The position numbers and the translations under genes are program-made. A stretch of DNA of 64,000 bases from Aquimarina sp. MAR_2010_214 (GTDB taxonomy: Bacteria > Bacteroidota > Bacteroidia > Flavobacteriales > Flavobacteriaceae): NCBI RefSeq assembly GCF_002846555.1, contig NZ_PJMS01000001.1, positions 992,001 to 1,056,000 on the forward strand, given 5' to 3'. Shown in pieces: positions 1 to 10,000 of the stretch. Under the pieces are notes generated by a model. That model ran no database searches. It was not told the origin of the DNA and saw only the letters and a list, made by a program, of their open reading frames with translations. Numbering within the stretch: position 1 is the first letter of the stretch; the number at the start of each line of letters is the position of its first letter.

Positions 1-854
1 CCTTCGGCAATCATACTCATTTCCATCTGGGCACTTTTTACTGTGTAGCCTTTACCGATCATATTACCAAACATTCGATTACGAGAGAAAATAGAATACC
101 CGGTGACCAATAAATCACCCAAATAGGCAGAATCGTTAATGTTACGTTTCATTTTATGCACTTTTTTAATAAAACGTTTCATTTCTCTAATGGCATTACT
201 CATAAGAACACTCTGAAAATTATCACCGTACCCAAGACCATGTGCAATACCTGCTGCTACAGAATAAATATTCTTGAGTACTGCAGCATATTCGGTACCG
301 ATAATATCATCACTGGTTTTGCATTTGATATAATCGCTACTTAAATGATTCGCCATTATTTTGGCTTTTTCTTCATCATTAGAAGCAATAGTAAGATATG
401 ACAATCGTTCTAGTGCAACTTCTTCTGCATGGCATGGCCCGGTAATCACCCCGATATTATTAAAAGGAATGTCATACTGATCGTGAAAATGCTCTCCTAC
501 AATAAGCCCTGTCTCTGGAACAATACCTTTTATAGCAGAAAAAATAACCTTGTCTTTTAAAGATGTTGTTAGTTTTTTGAGTTCGCTATTTAGAAAAGCA
601 GAAGGAATAGCAAAGATCAGATAATCTGCATAGGTAACAGCTTCATTTATATCATTGGTAAGTTTAAGTTGTTTAACTTTAAATTCAACCGAACTTAAAT
701 AATTAGGATTGTGTTGTTGTCTTTTAATATGCTCTAAAGCATAGGTACTTCGCATATACCATCCAACTTCATTTAGATTCTCGGTAAGCATTTTTACAAT
801 GGCAGTTGCCCAACTACCACCTCCCAGTACTGCAAATTTTGGCTTTTTTTCCAT
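1..854 (-). CDS. gpsA: NAD(P)-dependent glycerol-3-phosphate dehydrogenase, 3' end cut by the window edge
   Basis: Cytosolic enzyme that reduces dihydroxyacetone phosphate to sn-glycerol 3-phosphate, the head-group precursor for phospholipids. About 284 codons are visible, starting at the ATG at 852-854 on the minus strand; the family is usually about 330 aa, so roughly the last 50 residues are off the left edge. Seen: an N-terminal Rossmann dinucleotide motif GGGSWATA (family GxGSWGTA), FAIPSAFL, the signature GPCHAEEVA (usually GPSHAEEVA, so Ser is replaced by Cys), and KNIYSVAAGIAHGLGYGDN, the family's catalytic-lysine region. It is transcribed away from the lipoprotein gene that begins at 978. 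The assignment is firm; only the C-terminus is unseen. Confidence 0.95.
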   Translation of the reverse strand, partial: MEKKPKFAVLGGGSWATAIVKMLTENLNEVGWYMRSTYALEHIKRQQHNPNYLSSVEFKVKQLKLTNDINEAVTYADYLIFAIPSAFLNSELKKLTTSLKDKVIFSAIKGIVPETGLIVGEHFHDQYDIPFNNIGVITGPCHAEEVALERLSYLTIASNDEEKAKIMANHLSSDYIKCKTSDDIIGTEYAAVLKNIYSVAAGIAHGLGYGDNFQSVLMSNAIREMKRFIKKVHKMKRNINDSAYLGDLLVTGYSIFSRNRMFGNMIGKGYTVKSAQMEMSMIAE

Positions 855-899
855 AAAAAATATTGTGAGTTCAAAAGTAGGAAAAATACAACTCAAAAT

Positions 900-931
900 A
901 AAAACCTGATAATCAGGTTTTTATAATTTTG
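900..931. promoter_or_regulatory. Palindrome plus TAnnTTTG-like element in a divergent intergenic region
   Basis: A perfect 10-bp inverted repeat (AAAAACCTGA, 3-nt loop, TCAGGTTTTT) at 900-922 is followed directly by TAATTTTG at 924-931, which matches the Bacteroidota -7 consensus TAnnTTTG. It lies between the divergent gpsA and the lipoprotein gene at 978. The position suits an operator or a 5' control element rather than a terminator, because no gene ends here. No convincing -33 TTTG was found. Confidence 0.4.
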
Positions 932-977
932 GCACGCGTTTTGGTTCTCAATAAATGAAATTGAAAACACACAGCAT

Positions 978-1901
978 ATGAAAACGCTAAAATTACTTTC
1001 GGTTATTTTTTTAAGTTCAATACTATTAACTTCTTGTGTAGCAGAGGTTGTTATCGAAGAAGATGTTTATGTAGAGGAACCCACAATTACTTTAAACGAA
1101 TTATTGAATACCTATGAGGTTTGGTATGTAGATATCGAACGCACAAAAGGTAATGGCGAGATCCCGTTTTTACAAAAAGCGTTTACAGTTTCTTTCCGAA
1201 ACGGGAAATTTTATGCCAATAATAATCTAGTTGGTATGGGAAGCAATGGAAATGGTTATGGGTTAAATGTTGGTTTCTATGATACCTATAGAATGGATCT
1301 GGATATAGACCATGATATCGATGGTGTATATAAATTAGTAATTACTCAATTATCAAATAATCAGATAGAAGTATATGATAAGGTAACGAATACCAGTTAT
1401 TTCTTGGTTGGATACCAACGTAATAATTTTGATTATGATCAGGTGTTTTATGATAATATCCATTATTTCCTGCAAGAGTATGAAACATGGGAAAAAGTTT
1501 TTACCAGTGAGTTTGGGGTATTAAATGAGTTTGATAACGAAAACTATTTGAAATTCTCATATTTCGGATCTGGAGAAAATTTTAAAAGTTCTCAGGATGA
1601 AAATGGAATTCCTATTAACGATATCTTCTATGATTATACCGGTCATTATGAGATTAATGATATTATTAACACTTTTGATAGGAAAACTTTAACACTTGAT
1701 TACGATTATCTGGGCAATGAATTCTTCGAGTTGTCCGTTATCAATGATAGTAAAATAGAATTGTTTCATCCTACCTCTGAAACTGTGTACCAATTTGTAG
1801 GTAGAGGACATATACAATTTAAGAGTTCTGAGAAAGGAAAACCAACTCAGAATGAAAATAAAAGAATAAAAAAAGCTGATTTTATGAAGCTTTCAAAATA
1901 A
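978..1901 (+). CDS. Hypothetical lipoprotein, 307 aa
   Basis: Not recognised as a named family. The N-terminus MKTLKLLSVIFLSSILLTSC is a clear lipoprotein signal peptide with Cys20 as the lipidation site, so the protein is probably membrane-anchored. The mature part is acidic and rich in Tyr, Asn and Asp, and looks like two related beta-rich halves: a section around residues 45-150 and another around 165-285, each containing an aromatic 'YEVW/YETW' start, a 'FY/FSY' strand pattern and a late 'VYxFVG/SYFLVG' element. This suggests an internal duplication of a lipocalin-like or similar barrel, which is inference only. It is monocistronic and followed by a strong terminator at 1954-1996. Confidence 0.8.
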   Translation: MKTLKLLSVIFLSSILLTSCVAEVVIEEDVYVEEPTITLNELLNTYEVWYVDIERTKGNGEIPFLQKAFTVSFRNGKFYANNNLVGMGSNGNGYGLNVGFYDTYRMDLDIDHDIDGVYKLVITQLSNNQIEVYDKVTNTSYFLVGYQRNNFDYDQVFYDNIHYFLQEYETWEKVFTSEFGVLNEFDNENYLKFSYFGSGENFKSSQDENGIPINDIFYDYTGHYEINDIINTFDRKTLTLDYDYLGNEFFELSVINDSKIELFHPTSETVYQFVGRGHIQFKSSEKGKPTQNENKRIKKADFMKLSK

Positions 1902-1953
1902 AAGTAAGGTAGCACTTAACAATATTAACTTTTTGGTTGGTTATTTAGTTGGG

Positions 1954-1996
1954 AATCGCTCTACAAGAGAAATCTTGTTTGAGCGATTTCTTTTTT
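1954..1996 (+). terminator. Rho-independent terminator of the 978-1901 gene
   Basis: The stem AATCGCTC pairs with GAGCGATT, with a nested ACAAGA/TCTTGT stem and a GAAA loop, followed by TTTCTTTTTT. It lies 53 nt past the stop codon. Confidence 0.85.
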
Positions 1997-2015
1997 AGCC
2001 TAGTTTTTAAGGGTT

Positions 2016-2051
2016 AAAAAAAGGGATTCAAAATATTTTGAATCCCTTTTT
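2016..2051. terminator. Bidirectional terminator between convergent genes
   Basis: A nearly perfect long palindrome with AAGGGATTC paired to GAATCCCTT, with A-run and T-run on opposite sides, sits between the plus-strand lipoprotein gene and the 3' end of the minus-strand C13 protease. It can terminate both, and probably mainly serves the protease (stop at 2082). Confidence 0.8.
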
Positions 2052-2081
2052 CTAAACCTACAGTAGATGATTAGCTGTAAA

Positions 2082-4547
2082 TTATCTTTTAAAGATTTTC
2101 TTTACAATAGTTTTTCCATTCATAGTAAGTCTCAAAAAGTAAATTCCTTTTTTCAGAGATGCTATATTTACTTGTTTTATGTGATTTCCTTTATCATAAA
2201 GATTTTTATGATTCGAAATAAGTACGTTCCCTTCAAAATCTCGAATTGAAACAGAAACATCAGTATTCGGTTTTGTAGCTGTAAAACTGATATTTAAGAA
2301 TTTGTTTGATGGATTAGGAAAAATAGATAATGCAATATTATCGGCAATTATATCCTGTCTTGGGTTTTCCTTTTTATTCTGATATACAATATCAAAACGT
2401 TCCCCTCCTATAACCCCTCTTTTATTCTTTTGAATTACATCGAAAACAAAAGGCCTTCTAAAAGGTTTGTTATCATTTAACTTAAATCGCATTTGCATAG
2501 AAAAAGATTCTCCTGGTTTTAGGTGAATTCCTTTCATAACTGCTTTAGAATTATAAATCTGAATGGTGTTTTTATCAATAATTTTAATTCCTTCTCCTTC
2601 TTTTGGCCATCTTTCGAATAATTCTGGATCCATAGTTGCAGTTACAGTTCCATTTCTCAAGAAAGGATTTTCGCTTGAAGTACCATAATTTCCATCCATA
2701 AAATACAAGTCAATAATATCTTCTTTTTTCCTAAAAGTATTTCTGATATAGACATTTGTATACTCAATATTATTAGAAGGATTTACATCATATACAGAGA
2801 TGTTTTTCCAGGCGATATTGTTATTGTTTTTTGTATTACTGTTGACTGATGAAGTTTCTAGACCTATAGGGTCAATTTGAGATTCTACTCTGGCAATTAG
2901 ACAAAAATGATGTATGTCATGGTCAAAATCATTTGGATTAGGAGGGTACCAAGGGATTTCAATAATGGTTTCATCTCCAGGATTGAGTGTGGGGATACTT
3001 AAGGGCATATTAGTAATTTCATCTCCATGCAATATATAGGAACCACTTGTTGTAAAATCGTAATAATTAGACCAGTGTGTTGGCCAGGATAATCCGGTAG
3101 AAGCTTTAGAAAAATACACTCTTAATTTACCATCAGAGATAGGAGCGCATCCTCTATTTTTAACTCGTACATATACTCCATTAGGACTTGTTGTCTTGTA
3201 CTCTGGATTTTCATGAGTTGTACCTCCATCCACATCTTGTCGTACCCAAATATCTCTACTTGTCCACATAGGTCCACCAAAAGTATTAGGTTCTACACCA
3301 GAATCAGTCACACTGTGATAAGGAGCACGATTATCTTTAATATAAAGGTCACCTGTTCCATTTAATGTAAGTTGATCCCCGAGATTTATTGGTGTTTCAT
3401 CAAATTGTGGCGTCTCAGATTTGGTATCATTAGCTTCTGCATAATCAAATGCCTCACGTTTACTAATTACACTGTCAGAATTTGTATCGGGATTCACCAC
3501 AGTACCAGAAGGCAACGCTTCATTCATTGCCGAAGTCCAATAATAAACAAATTCGTCGGTATTGATAGTCGGGCCTGCCCATGACAATTCAGTATGTTTT
3601 GCTGCAGTTGCAATTACTCTATTTGGGCCAGATAGATCATCAATAAACCCACCACTATTACATTGTTCCATAACGATAGAGATTTTACCGGCATTGACCT
3701 TATTTACTTCTATTGCAAATTGATCATCGGTAATTGTTTCTCCCCATAAGTATAATAATGTATCCCATGCCGAAGTCCCAGAGCCATCTACACCACCATG
3801 GTCTGTAGTAAAAATGAATAATTCATCATCTTCATCTAAAATTCCTGAAAGCGTGTTAAATACAGAAGTAATATTTGCTGTTGTTGCAGAAAACTGAATA
3901 TCGTTGTCCCCATCACCATCTAAATCTGGATTAGAATTGGTTCCGTTAGAAATATCAGCTGCAGCATTGGTTCCGTCAGACATTAACGTATAAATATTTG
4001 CTTCGTCATATCCATACTTGTTGATTAATGTACTATATACAAAAGAGCAATCGTTCCAATACCGAATATGATTATTTCCTTGATTCCAACCTCCACTAAT
4101 AATAACGGCATATTTATTACTGGATGTTCCACAAGCTATAGTATTTGTTTTTGCAAAATCTAAAAAACGCTCTCTGGTTTCGATATACTTTTTAAAAATC
4201 TTCATCTCGTGAATTATATCAGGAGGTGTAGTTGCTCTTTTGATCTCAAACTCACCAGATCGAATATCAAAGAATATGTATTTTGCAGGATGCTCCCAGT
4301 TTGCATAAGGATCCTCATCAATAAAAAACAACCAGGACTCAAATTTTGAAGATATTATGGTTTTGTTGAAACTTTTGATCTTGTAATTAGGAGGAATTGG
4401 TTTTTGTAATCCATATACCCATTGGTTTCGTCCTTCTGGAATAACTTGTTTTTCTACTAAGATTTTGTAGGCTTCTTCTTGCGAAATCTGGGACCAAGCC
4501 AGAGTTGAGCTCAAGAAAATAAAGGTTAAAAGAAATAATTTTTTCAT
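2082..4547 (-). CDS. T9SS-secreted C13-family (legumain-like) cysteine peptidase, 821 aa
   Basis: Predicted secreted cysteine peptidase of the caspase/legumain fold. Residues 1-20 form a Sec signal peptide ending in AWSQ. Residues about 145-330 carry the C13 core: strand YAVIISGGWNQGNN, the catalytic-His strand FIFTTDHGG (His250) and the catalytic-Cys strand IVMEQCNSGGF (Cys296). An Asp-rich loop DLDGDGDNDIQF near residue 208 looks calcium-binding. A middle region of about 350 aa with several beta-sandwich-like segments follows. The last about 80 residues (SIFPNPSNKFLNISF ... GIYFLRLTMNGKTIVKKIFKR) are a T9SS type A sorting domain, so export across the outer membrane is expected. C13 enzymes cleave after Asn/Asp; substrate and role here are unknown. 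The gene stands alone, divergent from the ALDH gene. Confidence 0.9.
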   Translation of the reverse strand: MKKLFLLTFIFLSSTLAWSQISQEEAYKILVEKQVIPEGRNQWVYGLQKPIPPNYKIKSFNKTIISSKFESWLFFIDEDPYANWEHPAKYIFFDIRSGEFEIKRATTPPDIIHEMKIFKKYIETRERFLDFAKTNTIACGTSSNKYAVIISGGWNQGNNHIRYWNDCSFVYSTLINKYGYDEANIYTLMSDGTNAAADISNGTNSNPDLDGDGDNDIQFSATTANITSVFNTLSGILDEDDELFIFTTDHGGVDGSGTSAWDTLLYLWGETITDDQFAIEVNKVNAGKISIVMEQCNSGGFIDDLSGPNRVIATAAKHTELSWAGPTINTDEFVYYWTSAMNEALPSGTVVNPDTNSDSVISKREAFDYAEANDTKSETPQFDETPINLGDQLTLNGTGDLYIKDNRAPYHSVTDSGVEPNTFGGPMWTSRDIWVRQDVDGGTTHENPEYKTTSPNGVYVRVKNRGCAPISDGKLRVYFSKASTGLSWPTHWSNYYDFTTSGSYILHGDEITNMPLSIPTLNPGDETIIEIPWYPPNPNDFDHDIHHFCLIARVESQIDPIGLETSSVNSNTKNNNNIAWKNISVYDVNPSNNIEYTNVYIRNTFRKKEDIIDLYFMDGNYGTSSENPFLRNGTVTATMDPELFERWPKEGEGIKIIDKNTIQIYNSKAVMKGIHLKPGESFSMQMRFKLNDNKPFRRPFVFDVIQKNKRGVIGGERFDIVYQNKKENPRQDIIADNIALSIFPNPSNKFLNISFTATKPNTDVSVSIRDFEGNVLISNHKNLYDKGNHIKQVNIASLKKGIYFLRLTMNGKTIVKKIFKR

Positions 4548-4837
4548 GATTTTATATTTAAAAGTTAGTAACTATAAAAGTTAGATTTTAACATATAAAA
4601 TGTAAGAGGTATTTAACGGTAAAATAATAGGTTAACACCTATAAAGAAGTGGGGTAATACCACAGGATAAGGAAACGAGAAAATCAATTATTTCTTTTTT
4701 GAAAACTAAAAGAGAAAATTTGATTAAATTTAGTCTCATAAATAAGAAAATAACTAAAAATAGTAGTGTCGGAAGAGTAAATAATATTTTCATTATAAAA
4801 ACACAGTATCTTTACGTTTTCAAAAAGTAACTTATAC
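4548..4837. other. Divergent intergenic region without a gene
   Basis: 290 nt of AT-rich sequence between the divergent C13 protease and ALDH genes. It should hold both promoters, but no element close to TTTG-N19-TAnnTTTG stands out; the nearest candidate is TATCTTTA at 4808-4815 for the ALDH gene. No open frame of note. Confidence 0.4.
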
Positions 4838-6391
4838 ATGGCAACAGCAATATTAGATTTCGGAATTCAGGAAGCACTACAACAATTGGGTGTTTCTGAA
4901 CACAATAAAGGGACTTCAACTGGAGCAAACTGGCTCTCTTCGAAAGAAATGATTTCATCATATTCACCTGTAGATGGAGAATTGATAGGTAAAGTAGAAG
5001 TTACAACAGCAGAAGATTATGAAAAAGTAATACAAACTGCAGCTGAAGCATTCAAAACCTGGAAAATAATGCCAGCTCCACAACGTGGAGAAATCGTAAG
5101 ACAATTCGGAGAAGCATTACGAGAATTAAAAGAACCTTTAGGGAAATTAGTTTCTTATGAGATGGGGAAATCCTATCAAGAAGGTTTAGGAGAAGTGCAG
5201 GAAATGATCGATATCTGTGATTTTGCTGTAGGATTGTCACGACAGTTGCATGGTTTAACAATGCACTCAGAACGACCAGGTCATAGAATGTATGAGCAGT
5301 ACCATCCACTTGGGATTGTAGGGATTATTTCTGCATTTAATTTTCCGGTAGCAGTATGGGCTTGGAATACTGCATTAGCTTGGATTTCTGGAGATGTATG
5401 TGTATGGAAACCTAGTGAAAAAACACCGCTTTGTGGAATAGCGTGTCAAAATATTATTGCCAAAGTTTTAAAAGATAATAACCTGCCAGAAGGAATTTCT
5501 TGTTTGATTAATGGAGATTATAAGATAGGAGAGATGATGACGACAGATAAAAGAGTTCCTTTAATTTCTGCTACAGGTTCTACCAGAATGGGTAAAATTG
5601 TAGGAGCAACCGTTGGACAACGTTTAGGAAAATCACTTCTAGAATTAGGAGGAAACAATGCAATTATTGTTACACCGGATGCAGATATTAAAATGACTGT
5701 GATTGGAGCTGTGTTTGGTGCAGTAGGAACCGCAGGTCAACGTTGTACCTCGACACGCCGATTGATTATACATGAATCTATTTATGATAAAGTAAAAAAT
5801 GCAGTAGTAGCAGCTTATGGACAGTTGAGAATCGGTAATCCTCTGGATGAAAATAATCATGTGGGACCATTAATAGATACTGATGCAGTGAAAGGTTACC
5901 AAAATGCATTACAAAAAGTAGTAGAAGAAGGAGGGAATATTGTGGTAGAAGGAGCCGTGCTTTCTGGAGAAGGTTATGAAAGTGGATGTTATGTAAAACC
6001 TGCTATTGCAGAAGCTGATAATTCGTTTGAAATTGTACAACACGAAACATTTGCACCAGTATTATACCTGTTAAAGTATAGTGGTGATGTAGAAAATGCT
6101 ATCGAAACTCAAAATGGAGTGGCACAAGGATTATCCTCTGCAATTATGACAAATAATTTACGCGAAGCAGAACGTTTTCTATCTCATGCAGGATCAGATT
6201 GTGGGATTGCTAATGTAAATATAGGAACCTCTGGTGCCGAGATTGGTGGTGCTTTTGGTGGTGAAAAAGAAACAGGTGGTGGTCGCGAATCAGGATCAGA
6301 TGCTTGGAAAGTTTACATGCGACGTCAAACCAATACAATAAATTATACTACAGAATTGCCATTGGCTCAAGGAATTAAATTCGATTTATAG
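4838..6391 (+). CDS. Aldehyde dehydrogenase, ALDH7/antiquitin type (piperideine-6-carboxylate dehydrogenase-like), 517 aa
   Basis: Cytosolic NAD(P)-dependent enzyme that oxidises an aldehyde to an acid. Full length for the family. Seen: cofactor-region motifs AFNFPVAVWAWN (about 166-177) and KPSEKTP (191-197), the general base in LLELGGNNA (Glu269), and the catalytic nucleophile in GTAGQRCTSTRR (Cys303). The GGNNA and QRCTSTRR forms and the C-terminal GAEIGGAFGGEKETGGGRESGSDAWK are typical of ALDH7A1/AmaB enzymes, which oxidise alpha-aminoadipate semialdehyde (in equilibrium with piperideine-6-carboxylate) in lysine breakdown. No other lysine-degradation gene is adjacent, so the substrate is family-based inference. 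Single gene with a strong terminator at 6416-6447. Confidence 0.92.
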   Translation: MATAILDFGIQEALQQLGVSEHNKGTSTGANWLSSKEMISSYSPVDGELIGKVEVTTAEDYEKVIQTAAEAFKTWKIMPAPQRGEIVRQFGEALRELKEPLGKLVSYEMGKSYQEGLGEVQEMIDICDFAVGLSRQLHGLTMHSERPGHRMYEQYHPLGIVGIISAFNFPVAVWAWNTALAWISGDVCVWKPSEKTPLCGIACQNIIAKVLKDNNLPEGISCLINGDYKIGEMMTTDKRVPLISATGSTRMGKIVGATVGQRLGKSLLELGGNNAIIVTPDADIKMTVIGAVFGAVGTAGQRCTSTRRLIIHESIYDKVKNAVVAAYGQLRIGNPLDENNHVGPLIDTDAVKGYQNALQKVVEEGGNIVVEGAVLSGEGYESGCYVKPAIAEADNSFEIVQHETFAPVLYLLKYSGDVENAIETQNGVAQGLSSAIMTNNLREAERFLSHAGSDCGIANVNIGTSGAEIGGAFGGEKETGGGRESGSDAWKVYMRRQTNTINYTTELPLAQGIKFDL

Positions 6392-6415
6392 CCAGATAAT
6401 TTTGTGATAAATAAT

Positions 6416-6447
6416 AAAAAATGCATCCCATGTGGGATGCATTTTTT
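6416..6447 (+). terminator. Rho-independent terminator of the aldehyde dehydrogenase gene
   Basis: Stem ATGCATCCCA/TGGGATGCAT with a 2-nt loop, preceded by A5 and followed by T6, 25 nt after the stop. Confidence 0.9.
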
Positions 6448-6583
6448 ATTAAATGTTGTACTAATATATAACTTTTGTGGTTTATGTATGTAATAAATAC
6501 TGTATAGAGAATGTTAAAAAAACGCAACCATAGCTTTTTAAAAGCATCTTATGTACAAGTAATAACTTATAAAGTTAAAATAA

Positions 6584-6952
6584 ATGAAAAAGTTTTTTTT
6601 ACTTTTATTAATACTCTGTGTAGCTTGTAATGATGACGATAAAACAGAAGACCCTGTTTTATGCACGTTAGAAGCTAGACCAGGTTTAGAAGTAACGATT
6701 AAAGACACTATGGATGCCACATTTTTGGTAGATGGTATTACAGTAGTTGCTATGGATAATGAATATAAAGAAACACTCGAGAATATATCAGGAACTAATA
6801 TTTTTGTTGGAGCCCATGAACGAACTGGTAATTACGTAGTTATGGTGAGTAAAACGGGGTATACAACAATTACCAGTGATCCTATTTCTGTAACTGAGGA
6901 TATATGCCATGTAATTACAGAGAGTTTAGAGATTTTATTAGAGAAAAAGTAA
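6584..6952 (+). CDS. Small lipoprotein, 122 aa
   Basis: MKKFFLLLLILCVACNDDDK is a short lipoprotein signal with Cys15; the acidic DDD after the Cys resembles the Bacteroidota surface-lipoprotein export signal. The mature part contains a pattern of beta strands, including 'GLEVTIKD', 'DATFLVDGITVVAMDNEY' and 'GNYVVMVSKTGYTTITSDPI', that resembles a carboxypeptidase-regulatory-like or PEGA-type beta-sandwich; this is a fold guess. Cys residues remain near both ends of the mature domain (CTLEARPG and EDICHVI) and could form a disulfide. It sits 56 nt before the promoter of the large BNR protein. Function unknown. Confidence 0.75.
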   Translation: MKKFFLLLLILCVACNDDDKTEDPVLCTLEARPGLEVTIKDTMDATFLVDGITVVAMDNEYKETLENISGTNIFVGAHERTGNYVVMVSKTGYTTITSDPISVTEDICHVITESLEILLEKK

Positions 6953-7003
6953 AAAAATCGTAAAATTCTTGAATATTTAAGAAAAAAATTCAAAAATTTA
7001 AGC

Positions 7004-7011
7004 TAGTTTTG
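7004..7011 (+). promoter_or_regulatory. Putative -7 element upstream of the BNR-repeat protein
   Basis: TAGTTTTG fits TAnnTTTG exactly and lies 27 nt before the ATG at 7039. It overlaps the alternative TTG start at 7009, which argues that the TTG is not the start used. No clear -33 partner. Confidence 0.4.
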
Positions 7012-7038
7012 AAAAAATCACTCACAAATCAGCTTAAA

Positions 7039-10000
7039 ATGAAAACACTTTTATTTTATCTCAAACGTTCCGTTTGGGTAGTTACCCTTATGGGGATTAT
7101 TTCTTCAGTAAATTCGCAACAGCTTAAAACACAGGCAGATCAGAAAGAGAAACCTGGTGGTCATTCACTTTACAAACAATCTAAAATTTACGATAGTAAA
7201 TATGGATCCAAATCCGATGTGAAAAAAGTTGGCGATAAAGCGTTAGAAAGAATGAAATGGGAATTTGAAAGACTCAAAGATCCTAACACAAATGAAATTC
7301 CTTTCGGAATTAGAGACAAAGAAGTAAACTTCTCTAGTAAGATTGCAGAAGGAAATGATTCGAAACAATCCATTAGCAATGCTGCAAAATCTTCAAAAGC
7401 CGGTCGTTTTTCGTATTGGAAAAACAGAGGTCCTTATAATGTAGGGGGAAGAACAAGAGCCTTAGCTATTGATCGTACAAACGAGAATGTAATTCTTGCC
7501 GGCGGAGTTTCGGGAGGATTATGGCGCTCTACTAATGGTGGAGATTCCTGGAAAAAGGTAACGTCTCGTAGACAATCACCAAGTATTACTTGTATTGTAC
7601 AAGATCCTAGACCTGGTAAGCATAATACCTGGTATTATGGATCAGGAGAACGTTCTGGTAACTCTGCAGGAGCAGGAGGAGCGTTTTTTCAAGGAACAGG
7701 AATTTACAAGTCTATCAATGGCGGAAGAAGCTGGAGACTTCTTGAAGCCACTAACGATAATGACGTAAGAGCATTTTCTCCTTTTGATTTGATTAACTCT
7801 ATTGTGGTTAACCCAACTAATGGAGATATTTTTGTAGGTACTTTTAATGGTGTACACAAATCTAAGGATGGTGGAAACTCATTTGAAGAAGTATTAGCAG
7901 GGGACTTTGATAATACAGCAGAAGTTGCAGTTACAAGTACAGGTCAAATCTATGCAACTATCGACTCTGGAGGAAATCCAAATAATGGGTATTTTACAGC
8001 TACAGATGGAGATGTTGATACCTGGACAGAAATATCACCAGAGCTTTTACCGGCAAGTTACGGAAGAACTGTTATGGGGATAGATCCTTCTAATGAAAAT
8101 ATCGTATACTTTTTTACTCAAAACTTAAGTAGTGGCGGACCAGCATTTTTATTTAAATATGATGCTACTGCAGCTACACCAGAAGAAACCTGGACAGATT
8201 TAAGTGCTAATCTACCTACTGCAATTGGTGGAAGAGTAGGGAATTTAAATCTTCAGGGAGGATACAATATGATCGTTAAGGTTAGCCCGGCAGATCCCAA
8301 CCTAATGTTTGTAGGTGGAACTAACATATATAGATCTACAACCGGATTTACAACACCTGCCGGACAAGAAAGTTGGATTGCAGGATATTCTCCTTTAAAC
8401 AATGTAAGTGTATACCCTGATCAACATCCTGATCAACATGCGTTACTTTTTTATCCATCTAATCCAAATAAAGTGTTATCCGGTAATGATGGAGGTGTAT
8501 TTGTAGCTGAAGATGTTACTACTTCTACATCTGCAGCAGAACCAGTAGATTGGATTTCTTTGAATAATGGATATTTAACAACACAGCCATATCATGTATC
8601 TTTTGATCCAGAGCCGAATAGTGATGATCTACTAGCAGGTTTTCAGGATAATGGTACTTGGTTTACATCTTCTACAAGTTCTGTAGAACCTTGGGTAGAA
8701 GATTTTGGAGGTGACGGAGCTTATAGTGCAATTGCAGATAACGGAAGAACAAGATATGTATCTTCACAGAGAGGAAATGTATACAGGTTTAATTTTGATG
8801 AAGCGGGAGAATTCCAATCATTTACCAGAGTAAGACCTGCAGGAGCGAATAACCTTGCTTTTATTACACCTTTTATCTTAGATCCAAATAATGATAATAT
8901 CATGTATTTACCCGCAGGTAATAGAATTTGGAGAAATAATAACTTGGATGAAATCCCTCTTTTCTCTAATGCATTAGCAACCGTAAACTGGGTAGATCTT
9001 CCTAATACAGATACACCAGCTGGAACTACAATATCTTCTTTAGATGTTTCTAAGTATCCAGTAGCAAACAGACTATATTATGGTACAAATGCAGGAGGTA
9101 TCTATAGAATGGATAATGCTAATCTTGATAATCAGGAGGTAGTTGATATTTCTACAGGAAAAGGTTTGCCAGAAGGGTTTGTAAATGATATCAATGTAGA
9201 TCCATCAAATTCTGATAGAGTTATTGTTACTTTTTCAAATTATAGAGTAATAAGTGTGTTCTTAACTATAAATGGTGGAGATACTTGGACAAATATTAGT
9301 GGTAATTTGGAAGAAAATGCAGATGGGTCTGGAAATGGGCCATCAGTAAGAAGTACGGCATTTTTTGGAAGTAGCCAAGGCTTCTTTGGTTCTAGATTAC
9401 AAAAAGTGTACGCAGCAACAAGTACCGGATTATACTATACATTTAGATTAAATGGCGAAAGAACTCGTTGGATCAAAGAGCCTTTTGCTATTGGTAATGC
9501 AGTAACTGATGAAGTAAAAACTCGTAAAGATGGATTTATAGCAGTAGCTGCTCATGGTAGTGGAGTATATAGTGCAAGATTCCCGATATTTAATGAATTA
9601 CCAGAATCTTCATTAAGCGTTGCTTATTTACTTGATGATCTTCTTGTAGCAGAAAATAGTGAAGATATAGAAGTTGATGTAACAGACTTGTTTGTTCATT
9701 CTAACGGAAACCCAATTGATATAGAATTCACGAATTCTAATCCTGAGTTGGTAACAGCAACTTTAAATGGAAATACAATTACGCTTTCTTTTGCACCTGA
9801 TAGTTTGGGTAAAGCAACAATTGGCCTTATCGCTACCTCAGGAGATGAACAAGTTGCAGAAGGGTTTACAGTATCTGTTACTGAGCTAGCAATTTATGAA
9901 CAAATTGCCGGTGCGACATCTTCATTACCATCTCAATTCTTTGTAGATTTTGGTGGTTTGGTACAATCTGCAGATGATTTCATTATTCCTGAAGGAAATA

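Noticed and set aside
2067..2249. 60-aa plus-strand ORF next to the terminator palindrome
   Set aside because: It overlaps the 3' coding end of the C13 protease sorting domain on the other strand and lacks its own features.
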